Positions 1-6,468 of a stretch of DNA of 13,663 bases are shown here, piece by piece. The position numbers and the translations under genes are program-made. This DNA is from an uncultured Pseudomonas sp. (GTDB lineage Bacteria; Pseudomonadota; Gammaproteobacteria; Pseudomonadales; Pseudomonadaceae). Location of the stretch: the NCBI GenBank assembly GCA_946886875.1, contig CAMPJN010000066.1, forward strand, positions 1-13,663. The letters run 5' to 3'. A model generated the notes under the pieces. That model saw nothing but the letters and a program-made list of their open reading frames with translations, was not told where the DNA came from and searched no databases. Numbering within the stretch: the stretch's first letter is position 1; each line of letters opens with the position of its first letter.

Positions 1-1
1 C

Positions 2-49
2 GACCAGCATCTGGATCACGGCCGGGAGTTATTCAGCAAAGCGGCCTAG
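2..49 (+). CDS. Possible 3' end of an upstream gene (partial)
   Basis: Frame 2 is open from the window edge to a TAG at 47-49 and reads DQHLDHGRELFSKAA. The composition is protein-like and a hairpin overlaps the stop codon, as expected at a gene end. Only 15 residues are visible, so neither family nor function can be named, and chance openness over 48 bases is quite possible. Confidence 0.25.
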   Translation, partial: DQHLDHGRELFSKAA

Positions 50-58
50 CGGCCCTTT
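38..58 (+). terminator. Small hairpin at the end of the partial gene
   Basis: AAAG (38-41) pairs with CTTT (55-58) and GGCC (43-46) with GGCC (51-54), with C42 bulged and a TAGC loop that holds the stop codon. The 3' arm ends in only three T's, so this is at best a weak intrinsic terminator. Confidence 0.3.
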
Positions 59-91
59 AGCCGAGCCGAACCGGGTTAGGAGAGGTACTTT

Positions 92-168
92 GTGGGTGGG
101 CATGGCGAAGCCTTGTCCACCGTCGACAACCCAGCTGGCGGACAAGCCTTCGGCATGTCCGCCCTACG
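92..168. repeat. REP doublet (two REP-like palindromes, head to head)
   Basis: Two quasi-palindromes lie 15 bases apart. At 95-121 the outer arms GGTGGGCA and TGTCCACC pair with one G-T, then a T-T mismatch, GGC with GCC, and a GAA loop. At 137-163 GGCGGACA pairs perfectly with TGTCCGCC, then an A-A mismatch, GCC with GGC, and a TTC loop. The second unit read on the minus strand resembles the first, including the 5' GTGGG/GTAGGG lead, so they form an inverted pair like the REPINs of Pseudomonas. It sits just beyond the stop of the minus-strand gene at 191 and may protect or end that transcript. Confidence 0.7.
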
Positions 169-190
169 TAAGAGCGTCTAGCGGTTACGC

Positions 191-985
191 CTATCGATTA
201 CGTAGAAAGGCGTTGATAAAGTCGCCCTGATTGGGCTCGTCTTCCTGGGTGGTGAAGCTCAGGGTTGCATCCTTTTCCCGCAGCTTGATCCGCGGGCCAA
301 AGGCGCATTCCACGCCTTTCAGGTTTTTCGCCTGGGCTTTGAACGCCTCGTCGCGTTCGCACAGCGTGGCAACCTGGCTGACCACCTCACCGCAGAAACT
401 CGGCACGCTCAGGCGTTTGAGGATGTCATCATCCAGCGCGCTCCAATCGACCTTGGTCGCCAGCGGCGTGCCGCAGGTGCTGGAGGCGTCCTTGTCGATC
501 TGCTGCAGCGCGCTGCTGAAAGCCTGCACCCGCTGCTCGCGGTCGAACGCAGCGAGCTTGTCCTGCACGCCATCCTTTTTCTGCTTTTCATACAGTGCCA
601 GCAGTGCGGCAGGCTTGGCGGCCTTGCTCTTCTCTTCATCGAAGCCGAGCTGGAAGCCATCGGTGTTCGGCAAGTACAGCTGGTACTGCTCACCGCCCCA
701 GGCCTGGCGCTTGATCAACATGTTGTAGGCGCTGCCGTCGAGGGTGGTGCCATAGTCGCGCTCGTCGCTGCCGCGCTCATGGACCGTGGTCAGCAACACC
801 ACCTCATCGAGCGGGTGGTTGATACCGCTCACTTGCAACAACGCCTGCTTGCCATCGGCACTGGGGGCAAGCGTTACGCTGATGCCCTTGCCGGCATCGA
901 ATACCTGCGGGTACTTGGCCAATTCCAGCGCGCCGGCGTTAAGGGTGAAGAGGGATGCGGCGAAAAGCAGAGACAGCCTTGTCAT
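191..985 (-). CDS. Predicted secreted protein of unknown function
   Basis: This is a 264-residue protein whose family I do not recognise. The N-terminus MTRLSLLFAASLFTLNAGA is a convincing Sec signal peptide, with cleavage probably after AGA or GAL, so the mature protein should be periplasmic or outside the cell. There is no lipobox. Four cysteines lie in the second half (STCG, SFCG, TLCE, VECA), enough for two disulfides. A lysine-rich, probably helical stretch (EKSKAAKPAALLALYEKQKK) lies near the middle. The start at 985 is supported by AAGGA seven bases upstream on the minus strand. The gene stands alone: the PEP-CTERM gene behind it has its own terminator, and a REP doublet follows the stop. 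Composition is GC-rich like the core genes. It is a real gene, but its role is unknown. Confidence 0.8.
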   Translation of the reverse strand: MTRLSLLFAASLFTLNAGALELAKYPQVFDAGKGISVTLAPSADGKQALLQVSGINHPLDEVVLLTTVHERGSDERDYGTTLDGSAYNMLIKRQAWGGEQYQLYLPNTDGFQLGFDEEKSKAAKPAALLALYEKQKKDGVQDKLAAFDREQRVQAFSSALQQIDKDASSTCGTPLATKVDWSALDDDILKRLSVPSFCGEVVSQVATLCERDEAFKAQAKNLKGVECAFGPRIKLREKDATLSFTTQEDEPNQGDFINAFLRNR

Positions 986-1203
986 GGTGACGTCCTTGGT
1001 TGATCGGAAGGGCGGGCAGTATAGCCGGTACGGTGAGTTGGATTTGTGAGGGCAGTCTGGTCGTTGTGTGGCGGGCTAAGGCTTCATGCTTATCTGCCAG
1101 CAAAGAAGTGATGGGTATTGCTGCGCTCAACCCATTCTCCAGACTCGGTTCCCTTTTCTCATTTAGCTGCCATGTCTGGCCGAGCTGGCGTGGCCTCACG
1201 CAC
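986..1203. promoter_or_regulatory. Upstream region of the 191-985 gene, with a possible -10 box
   Basis: Read on the minus strand, TATACT occurs at 1023-1018, about 33 bases before the start codon, which suits a sigma-70 -10 element. No good -35 hexamer lies 16-18 bases further upstream. I see no gene and no other clear structure in the rest of the gap up to the terminator at 1204. Confidence 0.3.
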
Positions 1204-1239
1204 AAAAAAGGCCCCAATCTTATGATTGGAGCCTTTTTT
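1204..1239 (-). terminator. Rho-independent terminator of the PEP-CTERM gene
   Basis: Six A's and GGC (1204-1212) pair with GCC and six T's (1231-1239); after a C-A mismatch, CCAATC (1214-1219) pairs with GATTGG (1224-1229) around a TTAT loop. On the minus strand the stem ends in a T run about 25 bases after the stop at 1264. A/T tracts on both sides would also allow it to work on the plus strand. Confidence 0.85.
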
Positions 1240-1263
1240 AACCGCGCTGCTTAATTTAAGCAG

Positions 1264-1875
1264 TCAGATCTTTTTGCGACGACGGCTAGCGACACCAAGC
1301 AAGCCGAGACCCGCCAATAACATGGCATAGGTTTCTACTTCGGGTACTGGAGATACCGAAACATTATCCAGCGACCCACCTAAGCTGTCGGAGAGGCCAG
1401 TGGCGGAAAACGACAAGCGGGTGATGCCGCTGGCGTTAAGTTGGAAATTGTTCAGGGTGTATTGCATCCAGTTATGCACTGGGCCACCGGCAACAGTTTC
1501 TAGCACGCTGTCTGCGAAACTGCCGAACTGCACAGTCAAGCCATTACTGCCAGCTGCTACGCCTGGGCGGGCTGAATAGAAGAAGCTCAAATTCACTAAA
1601 CCAGTACCGAAAATGTCTTGGTACATGCTGCTATTGCGGTAGGCGTCTAACTCAACAAAATTCGAGCCGTCTTGGGCGGTACCGGCAACATTGTTGCGCA
1701 GTTCTATTTGGTTAGGACCGCCGGTCCAACCTACCAGGTTACTGTAAGTGCTCCAGCTGCCTGAAGAGAGAACGTTAGATTCAAAGCTTCCGTTCTGTAC
1801 AAGATTGGCGCTTGCTTGAGCACCAAATGCGGCCAAAGCAAGGCCCGTTGCAGCGAGTGCTTTCCTGAGTGTCAT
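1264..1875 (-). CDS. PEP-CTERM sorting domain protein
   Basis: This is a 203-residue exported protein. Residues 1-23 (MTLRKALAATGLALAAFGAQ and ASA) are a signal peptide. The mature part opens NLVQNGSFES, the usual start of the DUF642/galactose-binding-like beta-sandwich found in many PEP-CTERM proteins. The C-terminus holds the tripartite sorting signal: a VPEVE motif (177-181), a hydrophobic span (182-196) and the basic tail SRRRKK (197-202). In this family an exosortase cleaves at the motif and places the protein at the cell surface or in the extracellular matrix. The reading frame stays open further upstream, but ATG 1875 has AAGGA five bases before it and begins the signal peptide, so I chose it. 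No exosortase, PrsK/PrsR or polysaccharide gene is nearby. GC content is visibly lower than in the neighbours, which suggests transfer. Confidence 0.85.
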   Translation of the reverse strand: MTLRKALAATGLALAAFGAQASANLVQNGSFESNVLSSGSWSTYSNLVGWTGGPNQIELRNNVAGTAQDGSNFVELDAYRNSSMYQDIFGTGLVNLSFFYSARPGVAAGSNGLTVQFGSFADSVLETVAGGPVHNWMQYTLNNFQLNASGITRLSFSATGLSDSLGGSLDNVSVSPVPEVETYAMLLAGLGLLGVASRRRKKI

Positions 1876-2154
1876 GGCGATCCTTGGGAATGTAGAGGGC
1901 AAATTTTTCTGGGAGTGTCTTGCCGTTAATTTGGCGCCAATTGAGCAGGTCAGACTCGCGATAACTTTTAATGAGTTGTGCCAGTTTTTTCGGCGGTTAA
2001 GCTTCTGAAATTTCGCTGTGGCATTTTGCCATCGTCTGGTTTCAAAGTAAATTACTGGCAAGTTAAACCTGGATCACACTTTCCCCTTGTAATAAATGGC
2101 GCACCTCTGTAGCACTCTTTGTGTGGCTTGTCTTGGTGCGGCGCCTAATCCATC
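1876..2154. other. Gap upstream of the PEP-CTERM gene
   Basis: This gap is AT-richer than the flanks. It should carry the promoter of the PEP-CTERM gene, but I find no convincing sigma-70 hexamer pair and no sigma-54 site. A short palindrome, TGGCA-TTT-TGCCA at 2019-2031, is a possible operator. No gene is supported; the frame that stays open upstream of 1875 lacks a ribosome site and a signal-like start. Confidence 0.4.
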
Positions 2155-2691
2155 AGGGATGGTCTGAAGTAGCCCTGTTTTTCCGGTCGACTTCAGCCTC
2201 CGCCGATTTTGAAAGCGGCAAACCGATCAAAAATGATCAGATCGCCCGCTTATTTCTGAGTTTTAGCCGCCGCGAGCTCCTCTTGGCAGCCATTTTCTGC
2301 ATTAGCAGCCGGCGGGAGTTTAGGATGGTGGTTTCGTCGGGAATGCGTTCCAGACGCAACCCGGCGCAGGATGGTACGTCTCGTACAGCGCTTCTTCCAT
2401 CGCCGAGCCGCTGTAGCCGAACCAGTTTTGCATCAGGTGAACCCGCAACATTGCCATCAGCGAATAGGCTTGATGTCCGCCTTCACCCTTGGGGTAGTGC
2501 GGGTCGATCAAGGCAATCAAGTCCTTCCACGGCACAACCTGATCCATATCGACCAGGAACAATTCTTTACGGGTCTGCTTGCGCTTGCCGGCATACTCGG
2601 CGTCGGCGAAGGTCATCTGCTTTATCGGAAAACTCGGCGGGTGACGTCCGGGTATTTTGCCAAAATCAGAAGTCTTCTCCAGAGTTTCCCT
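2155..2691 (-). mobile_element. IS5-family insertion sequence remnant, internally deleted
   Basis: Outward from the transposase fragment both ends can still be recognised. The right end (plus strand from 2155) begins AGGGATGGTCTGAAGTAG and the left end (minus strand from 2691) begins AGGGAAACTCTGGAGAAG; 14 of 18 positions agree. About 540 bases remain, whereas autonomous IS5-type elements are roughly 1.0-1.3 kb, so the middle and 3' part of the transposase gene are gone. I could not identify a target-site duplication. The element lies just upstream of the purE promoter region. Confidence 0.65.
2320..2616 (-). pseudogene. IS5-family transposase, N-terminal fragment with frameshifts
   Basis: The frame from ATG 2616 reads MTFADAEYAGKRKQTRKELF and continues with VDMDQVVPWKDLIALIDPHY and MAMLRVHLMQNWFGYSG, the typical first third of IS5-group DDE transposases. 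Relatives usually start three residues earlier with MKQ; here that codon is ATA (IKQ), so the original start seems lost. After the EEALYET motif the frame breaks. The expected TILR and then GLRLERIPDETTIL can be read in two other frames just downstream (about 2330-2375), so at least two indels are present, and the frame closes at a TAA at 2320. The catalytic DDE domain is missing, so the product would be inactive. A longer open frame to 2739 runs past the IS end and is not a real extension. Confidence 0.8.
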
Positions 2692-2890
2692 AGAAAAGCC
2701 CCTTGCCTTCGCTACCTCACCCAGCGGACAGACGGTCATGCAGGGGGGGCGCTATTGGTGTCGTTACGCTATACTGCGCCGCCTTTAAACCCGCCGGCCG
2801 CGGGTTTGACCCAAACATGACAAGCCACGCCCTCTGCGTGGCTTGTTGGTTTTTGACGCGCCGTGAGGCGCTTGATAAAGAGGCACGACG
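2692..2890 (+). promoter_or_regulatory. purE promoter region and structured leader
   Basis: TATACT at 2770-2775 is a good -10 box; no clear -35 is seen behind it, where a run of seven G's lies. Transcripts starting near 2782 would carry three hairpins. The first is AAACCCGC/GCGGGTTT (2787-2794 and 2800-2807, five-base loop). The second is ACAAGCCACG/CGTGGCTTGT (2820-2829 and 2837-2846, seven-base loop), followed by TGGTTTTT and shaped like an intrinsic terminator. The third is GCGCC-GTGA-GGCGC (2858-2871). The ribosome site AAAGAGG (2877-2883) is seven bases before the purE ATG. A terminator between promoter and gene suggests attenuation, although it might be left over from a lost upstream gene. 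Confidence 0.55.
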
Positions 2891-3382
2891 ATGAGCGCAC
2901 TGGTTGGCGTGATCATGGGCTCCAAGTCCGATTGGTCCACCCTTAGCCACACCGCCGATATGCTGGAAAAGCTGGGCATTCCCTATGAAGTCAAGGTGGT
3001 GTCGGCGCATCGCACCCCGGACTTGCTGTTCCAGTACGCCGAACAGGCCGACGGTCGCGGTATCCAGGTGATCATCGCTGGCGCTGGCGGAGCGGCGCAT
3101 CTGCCGGGCATGTGCGCGGCTAAGACCCATCTGCCGGTACTCGGCGTGCCGGTGCAGTCGGCGGTGCTTTCCGGCGTCGATTCGCTGCTCTCCATCGTGC
3201 AGATGCCGGCCGGTATTCCGGTCGCCACCCTGGCCATCGGCAAGGCCGGCGCGATCAACGCGGCGTTGCTGGCGGCGAGTATCCTCGGTCACCAGCACCC
3301 GCAGTTCCATGCCGCACTCAAGCAGTTCCGCCAGGAACAGACCGAAGCCGTTCTGGATAACCCGGACCCGCGTGAGGCGTAA
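2891..3382 (+). CDS. purE: N5-carboxyaminoimidazole ribonucleotide mutase
   Basis: PurE moves the carboxyl group of N5-CAIR to C4, giving CAIR for de novo purine synthesis; it works on the product of PurK and is a cytosolic oligomer. At 163 residues it has the usual length of class I PurE. The phosphate-binding GSKSDW (10-15), the catalytic SAHRTP (38-43) and [10 protein letters not shown] (64-73) are all present, as is the GVPVQ segment (86-90). The start at 2891 has the ribosome site AAAGAGG seven bases upstream. purK begins three bases after the stop, so the two are co-transcribed and probably translationally coupled. The presence of PurK and the sequence class both point to the mutase rather than the direct AIR carboxylase. 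Nothing is unusual in the coding sequence; the unusual part is its leader. Confidence 0.97.
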   Translation: MSALVGVIMGSKSDWSTLSHTADMLEKLGIPYEVKVVSAHRTPDLLFQYAEQADGRGIQVIIAGAGGAAHLPGMCAAKTHLPVLGVPVQSAVLSGVDSLLSIVQMPAGIPVATLAIGKAGAINAALLAASILGHQHPQFHAALKQFRQEQTEAVLDNPDPREA

Positions 3383-3385
3383 CAG

Positions 3386-4471
3386 ATGAAGATCGGTGTA
3401 ATAGGTGGCGGCCAGCTTGGTCGCATGTTGGCTTTGGCGGGTACTCCCCTGGGGATGAACTTCGCCTTTCTCGACCCGGCGCCGGACGCTTGCGCCCAGG
3501 CCCTCGGCGAGCATATCCGCGCCGACTACGGCGATCAGGATCACCTGCGCCAGTTGGCCGATGAAGTCGATCTGGTGACCTTCGAGTTCGAGAGCGTGCC
3601 GGCCGAGACCGTGGCCTTTCTCTCGCAGTTCGTGCCGGTTTACCCCTGCGCCGAATCGCTGCGCATTGCCCGCGACCGTTGGTTCGAGAAGTCGATGTTC
3701 AAGGACCTCGGCATCCCCACCCCCGAGTTCGCCGATATCCAGTCGCAAGCCGACCTCGACGCCGCTGTCGCGTCCATCGGCCTGCCGGCGGTGATGAAGA
3801 CCCGCACCCTGGGCTACGACGGCAAGGGGCAGAAGGTACTGCGCAAACCCGAAGACGTCACTGGCGCCTTCGCCGAACTGGGCAGCGTGCCCTGCATTCT
3901 CGAAGGTTTCGTGCCCTTTACCGGCGAAGTCTCGCTGGTCGCCGTGCGCGGCCGCGATGGCGAAACGCGCTTCTACCCGCTGGTGCATAACCGCCACGAC
4001 AGCGGCATCCTCGCCCTGTCCATCGCCAGCAGCGACCATCCGCTGCAGGCCCTGGCCGAAGACTACGTCGGCCGTGTGCTGCACAAGCTCGATTACGTCG
4101 GCGTGCTGGCGTTCGAGTTCTTCGAAGTGGATGGCGGCCTCAAGGCCAACGAGATAGCCCCGCGTGTGCACAACTCCGGGCACTGGACCATCGAAGGCGC
4201 CGAGTGCAGCCAGTTCGAGAACCATCTGCGCGCCGTCGCCGGCCTGCCGCTGGGCTCGACCGCCAAGGTCGGCGAGAGCGCGATGCTCAATTTCATCGGT
4301 GAAGTGCCGCCGGTGGATAAGGTGATCGCGATCGACGACTGCCATCTGCACCACTACGGCAAGGCCTTCAAGGTCGGGCGCAAGGTCGGCCACGCCACCC
4401 TGCGCTGCGCCGATCGCGCCACCCTGGACCAGCAGATCGCCGCGGTCGAAGCGTTGATCGCCAAGGGTTGA
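3386..4471 (+). CDS. purK: 5-(carboxyamino)imidazole ribonucleotide synthase
   Basis: PurK joins bicarbonate to AIR using ATP and makes N5-CAIR, the substrate of PurE. The 361 residues match the family length. An N-terminal pre-ATP-grasp fold starts with IGGGQLGRM (6-14), followed by the conserved VTFEFESVP (64-72). The ATP-grasp core holds VMKTRTLGYDGKGQ (136-149), a lysine and glycine-rich nucleotide loop. Near the end, NEIAPRVHNSGHWTIEG (255-271) supplies the metal-binding glutamate and the AIR-binding residues. The start at 3386 lies directly after the purE stop; ACAG before it is a poor ribosome site, so coupling to purE translation is likely. Downstream, the transcript meets the long palindrome at 4488-4538. 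Confidence 0.97.
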   Translation: MKIGVIGGGQLGRMLALAGTPLGMNFAFLDPAPDACAQALGEHIRADYGDQDHLRQLADEVDLVTFEFESVPAETVAFLSQFVPVYPCAESLRIARDRWFEKSMFKDLGIPTPEFADIQSQADLDAAVASIGLPAVMKTRTLGYDGKGQKVLRKPEDVTGAFAELGSVPCILEGFVPFTGEVSLVAVRGRDGETRFYPLVHNRHDSGILALSIASSDHPLQALAEDYVGRVLHKLDYVGVLAFEFFEVDGGLKANEIAPRVHNSGHWTIEGAECSQFENHLRAVAGLPLGSTAKVGESAMLNFIGEVPPVDKVIAIDDCHLHHYGKAFKVGRKVGHATLRCADRATLDQQIAAVEALIAKG

Positions 4472-4487
4472 ACACCTGCACTGCCAA

Positions 4488-4538
4488 TTCATGACTAAGC
4501 TCTTGTGTACGGGCCATACACAAGAGCCGAGTCATGAA
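4488..4538. repeat. 51-bp near-perfect palindrome spanning the start of the next gene
   Basis: TTCATGACT (4488-4496) pairs with AGTCATGAA (4530-4538), then two mismatches, then GCTCTTGTGTA (4499-4509) pairs with TACACAAGAGC (4517-4527) around the loop CGGGCCA. That makes 20 paired positions out of 22. The right arm includes ATG 4534-4536, the start of the solute-binding protein gene, and the only purine-rich ribosome-site candidate (AAGAG, 4522-4526). There is no T run, so it is not a standard terminator. Confidence 0.85.
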
Positions 4539-5295
4539 GCATCTGCTATTGCTGTGCTTGTTACTGCTACCGCCTGCTAGCCACGCCGAACTAGTATTAC
4601 GCGCCGATTACCGCGAGCGCCCGCCGGAAATGCAGGCGCTCGATAACGAGCCCAATGGCCCGCTGATCGCCATCCTCGACACCGCCGCCAAGCGCATCGA
4701 CGCGCGTATCGAGTGGCGTTACGCACCCTTCGTGCGCAGCCTGGAAGACCTCAAATCGGGGCGTATCGACCTGGTACCGCGAGTGCTGTTCACCGACGAG
4801 CGCAAGGCCTATGTGCACTTCCTGCCGGCTATAGGCACGCAGCGCAAAAGCATCCGCTTTATCGTCAAACCTGGCCGCGAAGCCAGCCTGCGCAGCTACG
4901 CCGACCTGCGCGAGGGCGTGATAGGAGCCAAACGCGGCACCGCCTACTTCGACCCTTTCGACAACGATGGTTTGATCAGCAAGGTGCTGGCCACCGACGA
5001 CCATGTGCTGGCCGGAATGTTTCGCGCCGGGCGCCTGGACGCCCTGGCGGTACTCGACCGCGAAGCCATCGAGGCGCAGTTCCACAAGATAGGTTTCAGT
5101 GAGTACCGCTACGCCAATTACCAGTACGATCAATCCATCGGCAATTACTATGGTGCTTCGTTACGTCTCTATCGGGGGCAAAAGCAGGCGATCTACGATC
5201 GCTTGGCCCTTGAGCTGCGGCGTATGCGCGAGAGCGGCGAGATCGTTGCGATCTATCGTCGCTACGGCGTCGCACCGCCGTCCACCGAAGAGTAG
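4534..5295 (+). CDS. Periplasmic solute-binding protein, family 3
   Basis: This is a 253-residue protein with a clear signal peptide (MKHLLLLCLLLLPPASHA, cut before EL). The mature part follows the bacterial extracellular solute-binding family 3 (type 2 periplasmic binding) fold: an N-terminal lobe with LRADYRERPP, the segment LEDLKSGRIDLVPRVLFTDE that matches the usual D-plus-R/T signature region, then GAKRGTAYFD and a C-terminal lobe ending RMRESGEIVAIYRRYGV. Members bind amino acids or similar small molecules for ABC importers, or act as sensors. No permease or ATPase gene is adjacent, so it is an orphan and its ligand is unknown. Start and ribosome site both lie inside the palindrome at 4488-4538, so translation may depend on opening that hairpin. 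It could also be co-transcribed with purEK. Confidence 0.85.
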   Translation: MKHLLLLCLLLLPPASHAELVLRADYRERPPEMQALDNEPNGPLIAILDTAAKRIDARIEWRYAPFVRSLEDLKSGRIDLVPRVLFTDERKAYVHFLPAIGTQRKSIRFIVKPGREASLRSYADLREGVIGAKRGTAYFDPFDNDGLISKVLATDDHVLAGMFRAGRLDALAVLDREAIEAQFHKIGFSEYRYANYQYDQSIGNYYGASLRLYRGQKQAIYDRLALELRRMRESGEIVAIYRRYGVAPPSTEE

Positions 5296-5398
5296 CGGCC
5301 GGCTACCCTAAATCCCGGTCGTCGCCACGTGGGACGAACGGACACGCCGCCTGGCGGTCTGAGAAGGTTCACCCTTATCGACCATCAGGAGTTTCGCC
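5296..5398 (+). promoter_or_regulatory. Gap before the YeaQ-type gene
   Basis: A gap of about 100 bases probably holds the promoter of the gene at 5399, but no strong -35/-10 pair stands out. AGGAG at 5387-5391, seven bases before the ATG, is a good ribosome site and fixes that start. Confidence 0.4.
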
Positions 5399-5647
5399 AT
5401 GGGCATTATCGGCACCATTTTTATCGGGCTGATCGTCGGCTTGATCGCACGCTTTCTTAAACCGGGCAACGACAGCATGGGCTGGATCATGACCATCCTG
5501 CTCGGCATCGGTGGCGCAATCGCTGCGACCTATGGTGGCCAGGCAGTGGGCATTTACCAAGCCGGCGAGGCGGCCGGTTTTATCGGCGCGGTGATCGGCG
5601 CGATTATCTTGCTGGTAATCTACGCCCTGATCGTTAAACGGGATTGA
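5399..5647 (+). CDS. GlsB/YeaQ/YmgE family membrane protein
   Basis: This 82-residue, very hydrophobic protein is from the transglycosylase-associated (Transgly_assoc) family. Three membrane segments are visible at about residues 3-19, 28-46 and 57-78, rich in glycine, with the family's GLIARFLKPG loop after the first segment and a short basic tail (VKRD). E. coli relatives YeaQ and YmgE respond to stress and sit in the inner membrane, but their molecular function is not established despite the family name. The length matches the family. The start is set by a strong AGGAG ribosome site. It is separated by 54 bases from the next gene and may share its transcript. Confidence 0.9.
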   Translation: MGIIGTIFIGLIVGLIARFLKPGNDSMGWIMTILLGIGGAIAATYGGQAVGIYQAGEAAGFIGAVIGAIILLVIYALIVKRD

Positions 5648-5701
5648 TAGGCCTCCAGCTGGTAGCCATCGGTCCATTTTCCCTGCTGAACGAGTGTGCC
5701 G

Positions 5702-6235
5702 ATGCGCTACTGGTTGTTGTCCCTGCTTCTACTTTGCGGCCTCGCCCGCGCCGAACTCCCTGAAACCGACTGGTTGCAACTGATGCCGGAAGAGGATCGC
5801 CTGGCGCTGGAGAACATGCCGGAAATCAGCCACGACACACCGGAGCAGAACAGCGATTTCTACAACCCCGGTGGCCTGAAACAGCAAGCCAAGGACTTGC
5901 CGGCGGTGATGTATTCGGCGAAAACCGTGGCCGCATTCGATGGCAAACAAGTCCGCCTCGGCGGCTATCCAGTGCCCCTGGAAAGCGACGCCGAAGGCCG
6001 CAGCACCCTGTTCTTCCTGGTTCCCTATCCCGGCGCCTGCATCCACGTACCGCCACCGCCGCCGAACCAGTTGGTGCTGGTGCGCTACCCGCAAGGCATC
6101 GAGCTGGAAGACATCTACGCCCCGCTCTGGGTCAGCGGCACCCTCAAGGTCGAACCGGTCAGCAACGAGCTGGCGGATGCGGCCTATGCGCTGGATGCAG
6201 GGCAGGTGCGGATGGTGGCGGAAGAGGATCTGTAG
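5702..6235 (+). CDS. DUF3299 periplasmic protein
   Basis: From ATG 5702 this gives 177 residues. The signal peptide is MRYWLLSLLLLCGLARA, cut before ELPETDW. The conserved DUF3299 core is present: a GYPVPLE segment followed by FFLVPYPGACIHVPPPPPNQ, with the family cysteine and histidine next to the polyproline run. The function is unknown; in other proteobacteria relatives are often found beside MacB/LolD-like ABC transporter genes, which are absent here. A GTG at 5696 would add two residues, but the purine-rich GAACGAG ends one base before it, while its distance to ATG 5702 is seven bases, so I prefer the ATG. It converges on the cytochrome gene, with a structured repeat between them. Confidence 0.85.
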   Translation: MRYWLLSLLLLCGLARAELPETDWLQLMPEEDRLALENMPEISHDTPEQNSDFYNPGGLKQQAKDLPAVMYSAKTVAAFDGKQVRLGGYPVPLESDAEGRSTLFFLVPYPGACIHVPPPPPNQLVLVRYPQGIELEDIYAPLWVSGTLKVEPVSNELADAAYALDAGQVRMVAEEDL

Positions 6236-6273
6236 CGAACGCGCCAAAGGCTGGGCCGGAGCGCGCAGCTTTT

Positions 6274-6437
6274 GTAGGCTGGGTTAGCGGCGCTTGGAGC
6301 ATAACGATCAGGCGCCGCTAGAGTGGTGAGCCGTGTAACCCACCAAGCGATATCCTGCGTTGCGCCAGTGGTGGGTTACGGCGCAACGGATCTTGTTGAA
6401 TCATCGCTATTGGCTGCATGCGCCAAACCCACCCTAC
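6274..6437. repeat. 164-bp intergenic multi-hairpin repeat (MITE-like)
   Basis: The ends are inverted: GTAGGCTGGGTT (6274-6285) against AACCCACCCTAC (6426-6437), 11 of 12 matching. Inside are three more perfect pairings: TAGCGGCGC/GCGCCGCTA (6285-6293 and 6312-6320), GTAACCCACC/GGTGGGTTAC (6335-6344 and 6370-6379) and CGTTGCGC/GCGCAACG (6358-6365 and 6381-6388). The last two interlock, so they are either alternatives or a pseudoknot. GTAGG(G/C)TGGGTT ends are common in Pseudomonas intergenic repeats. It lies between convergent genes and could end both transcripts; no coding sequence is supported in 6236-6468. Confidence 0.7.
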
Positions 6438-6468
6438 GAACCGCAACGCACTTCTGGCGCATCACCTT

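Noticed and set aside
1876..2061. N-terminal extension of the PEP-CTERM frame to 2061
   Set aside because: It would put 62 residues before an obvious signal peptide, and the ribosome site AAGGA belongs to ATG 1875.
1876..2120. Sigma-54 promoter for the PEP-CTERM gene, known in some PEP-CTERM systems
   Set aside because: TGGCAC occurs on the minus strand at 1983-1978, but the required GC ten bases after the GG is TA, and no other GG-N10-GC site is present.
2717..4492. 591-codon open frame on the minus strand opposite purE and purK
   Set aside because: It is the mirror of two certain genes in GC-rich DNA; its protein is low-complexity in H, G, Q and R and matches no family.
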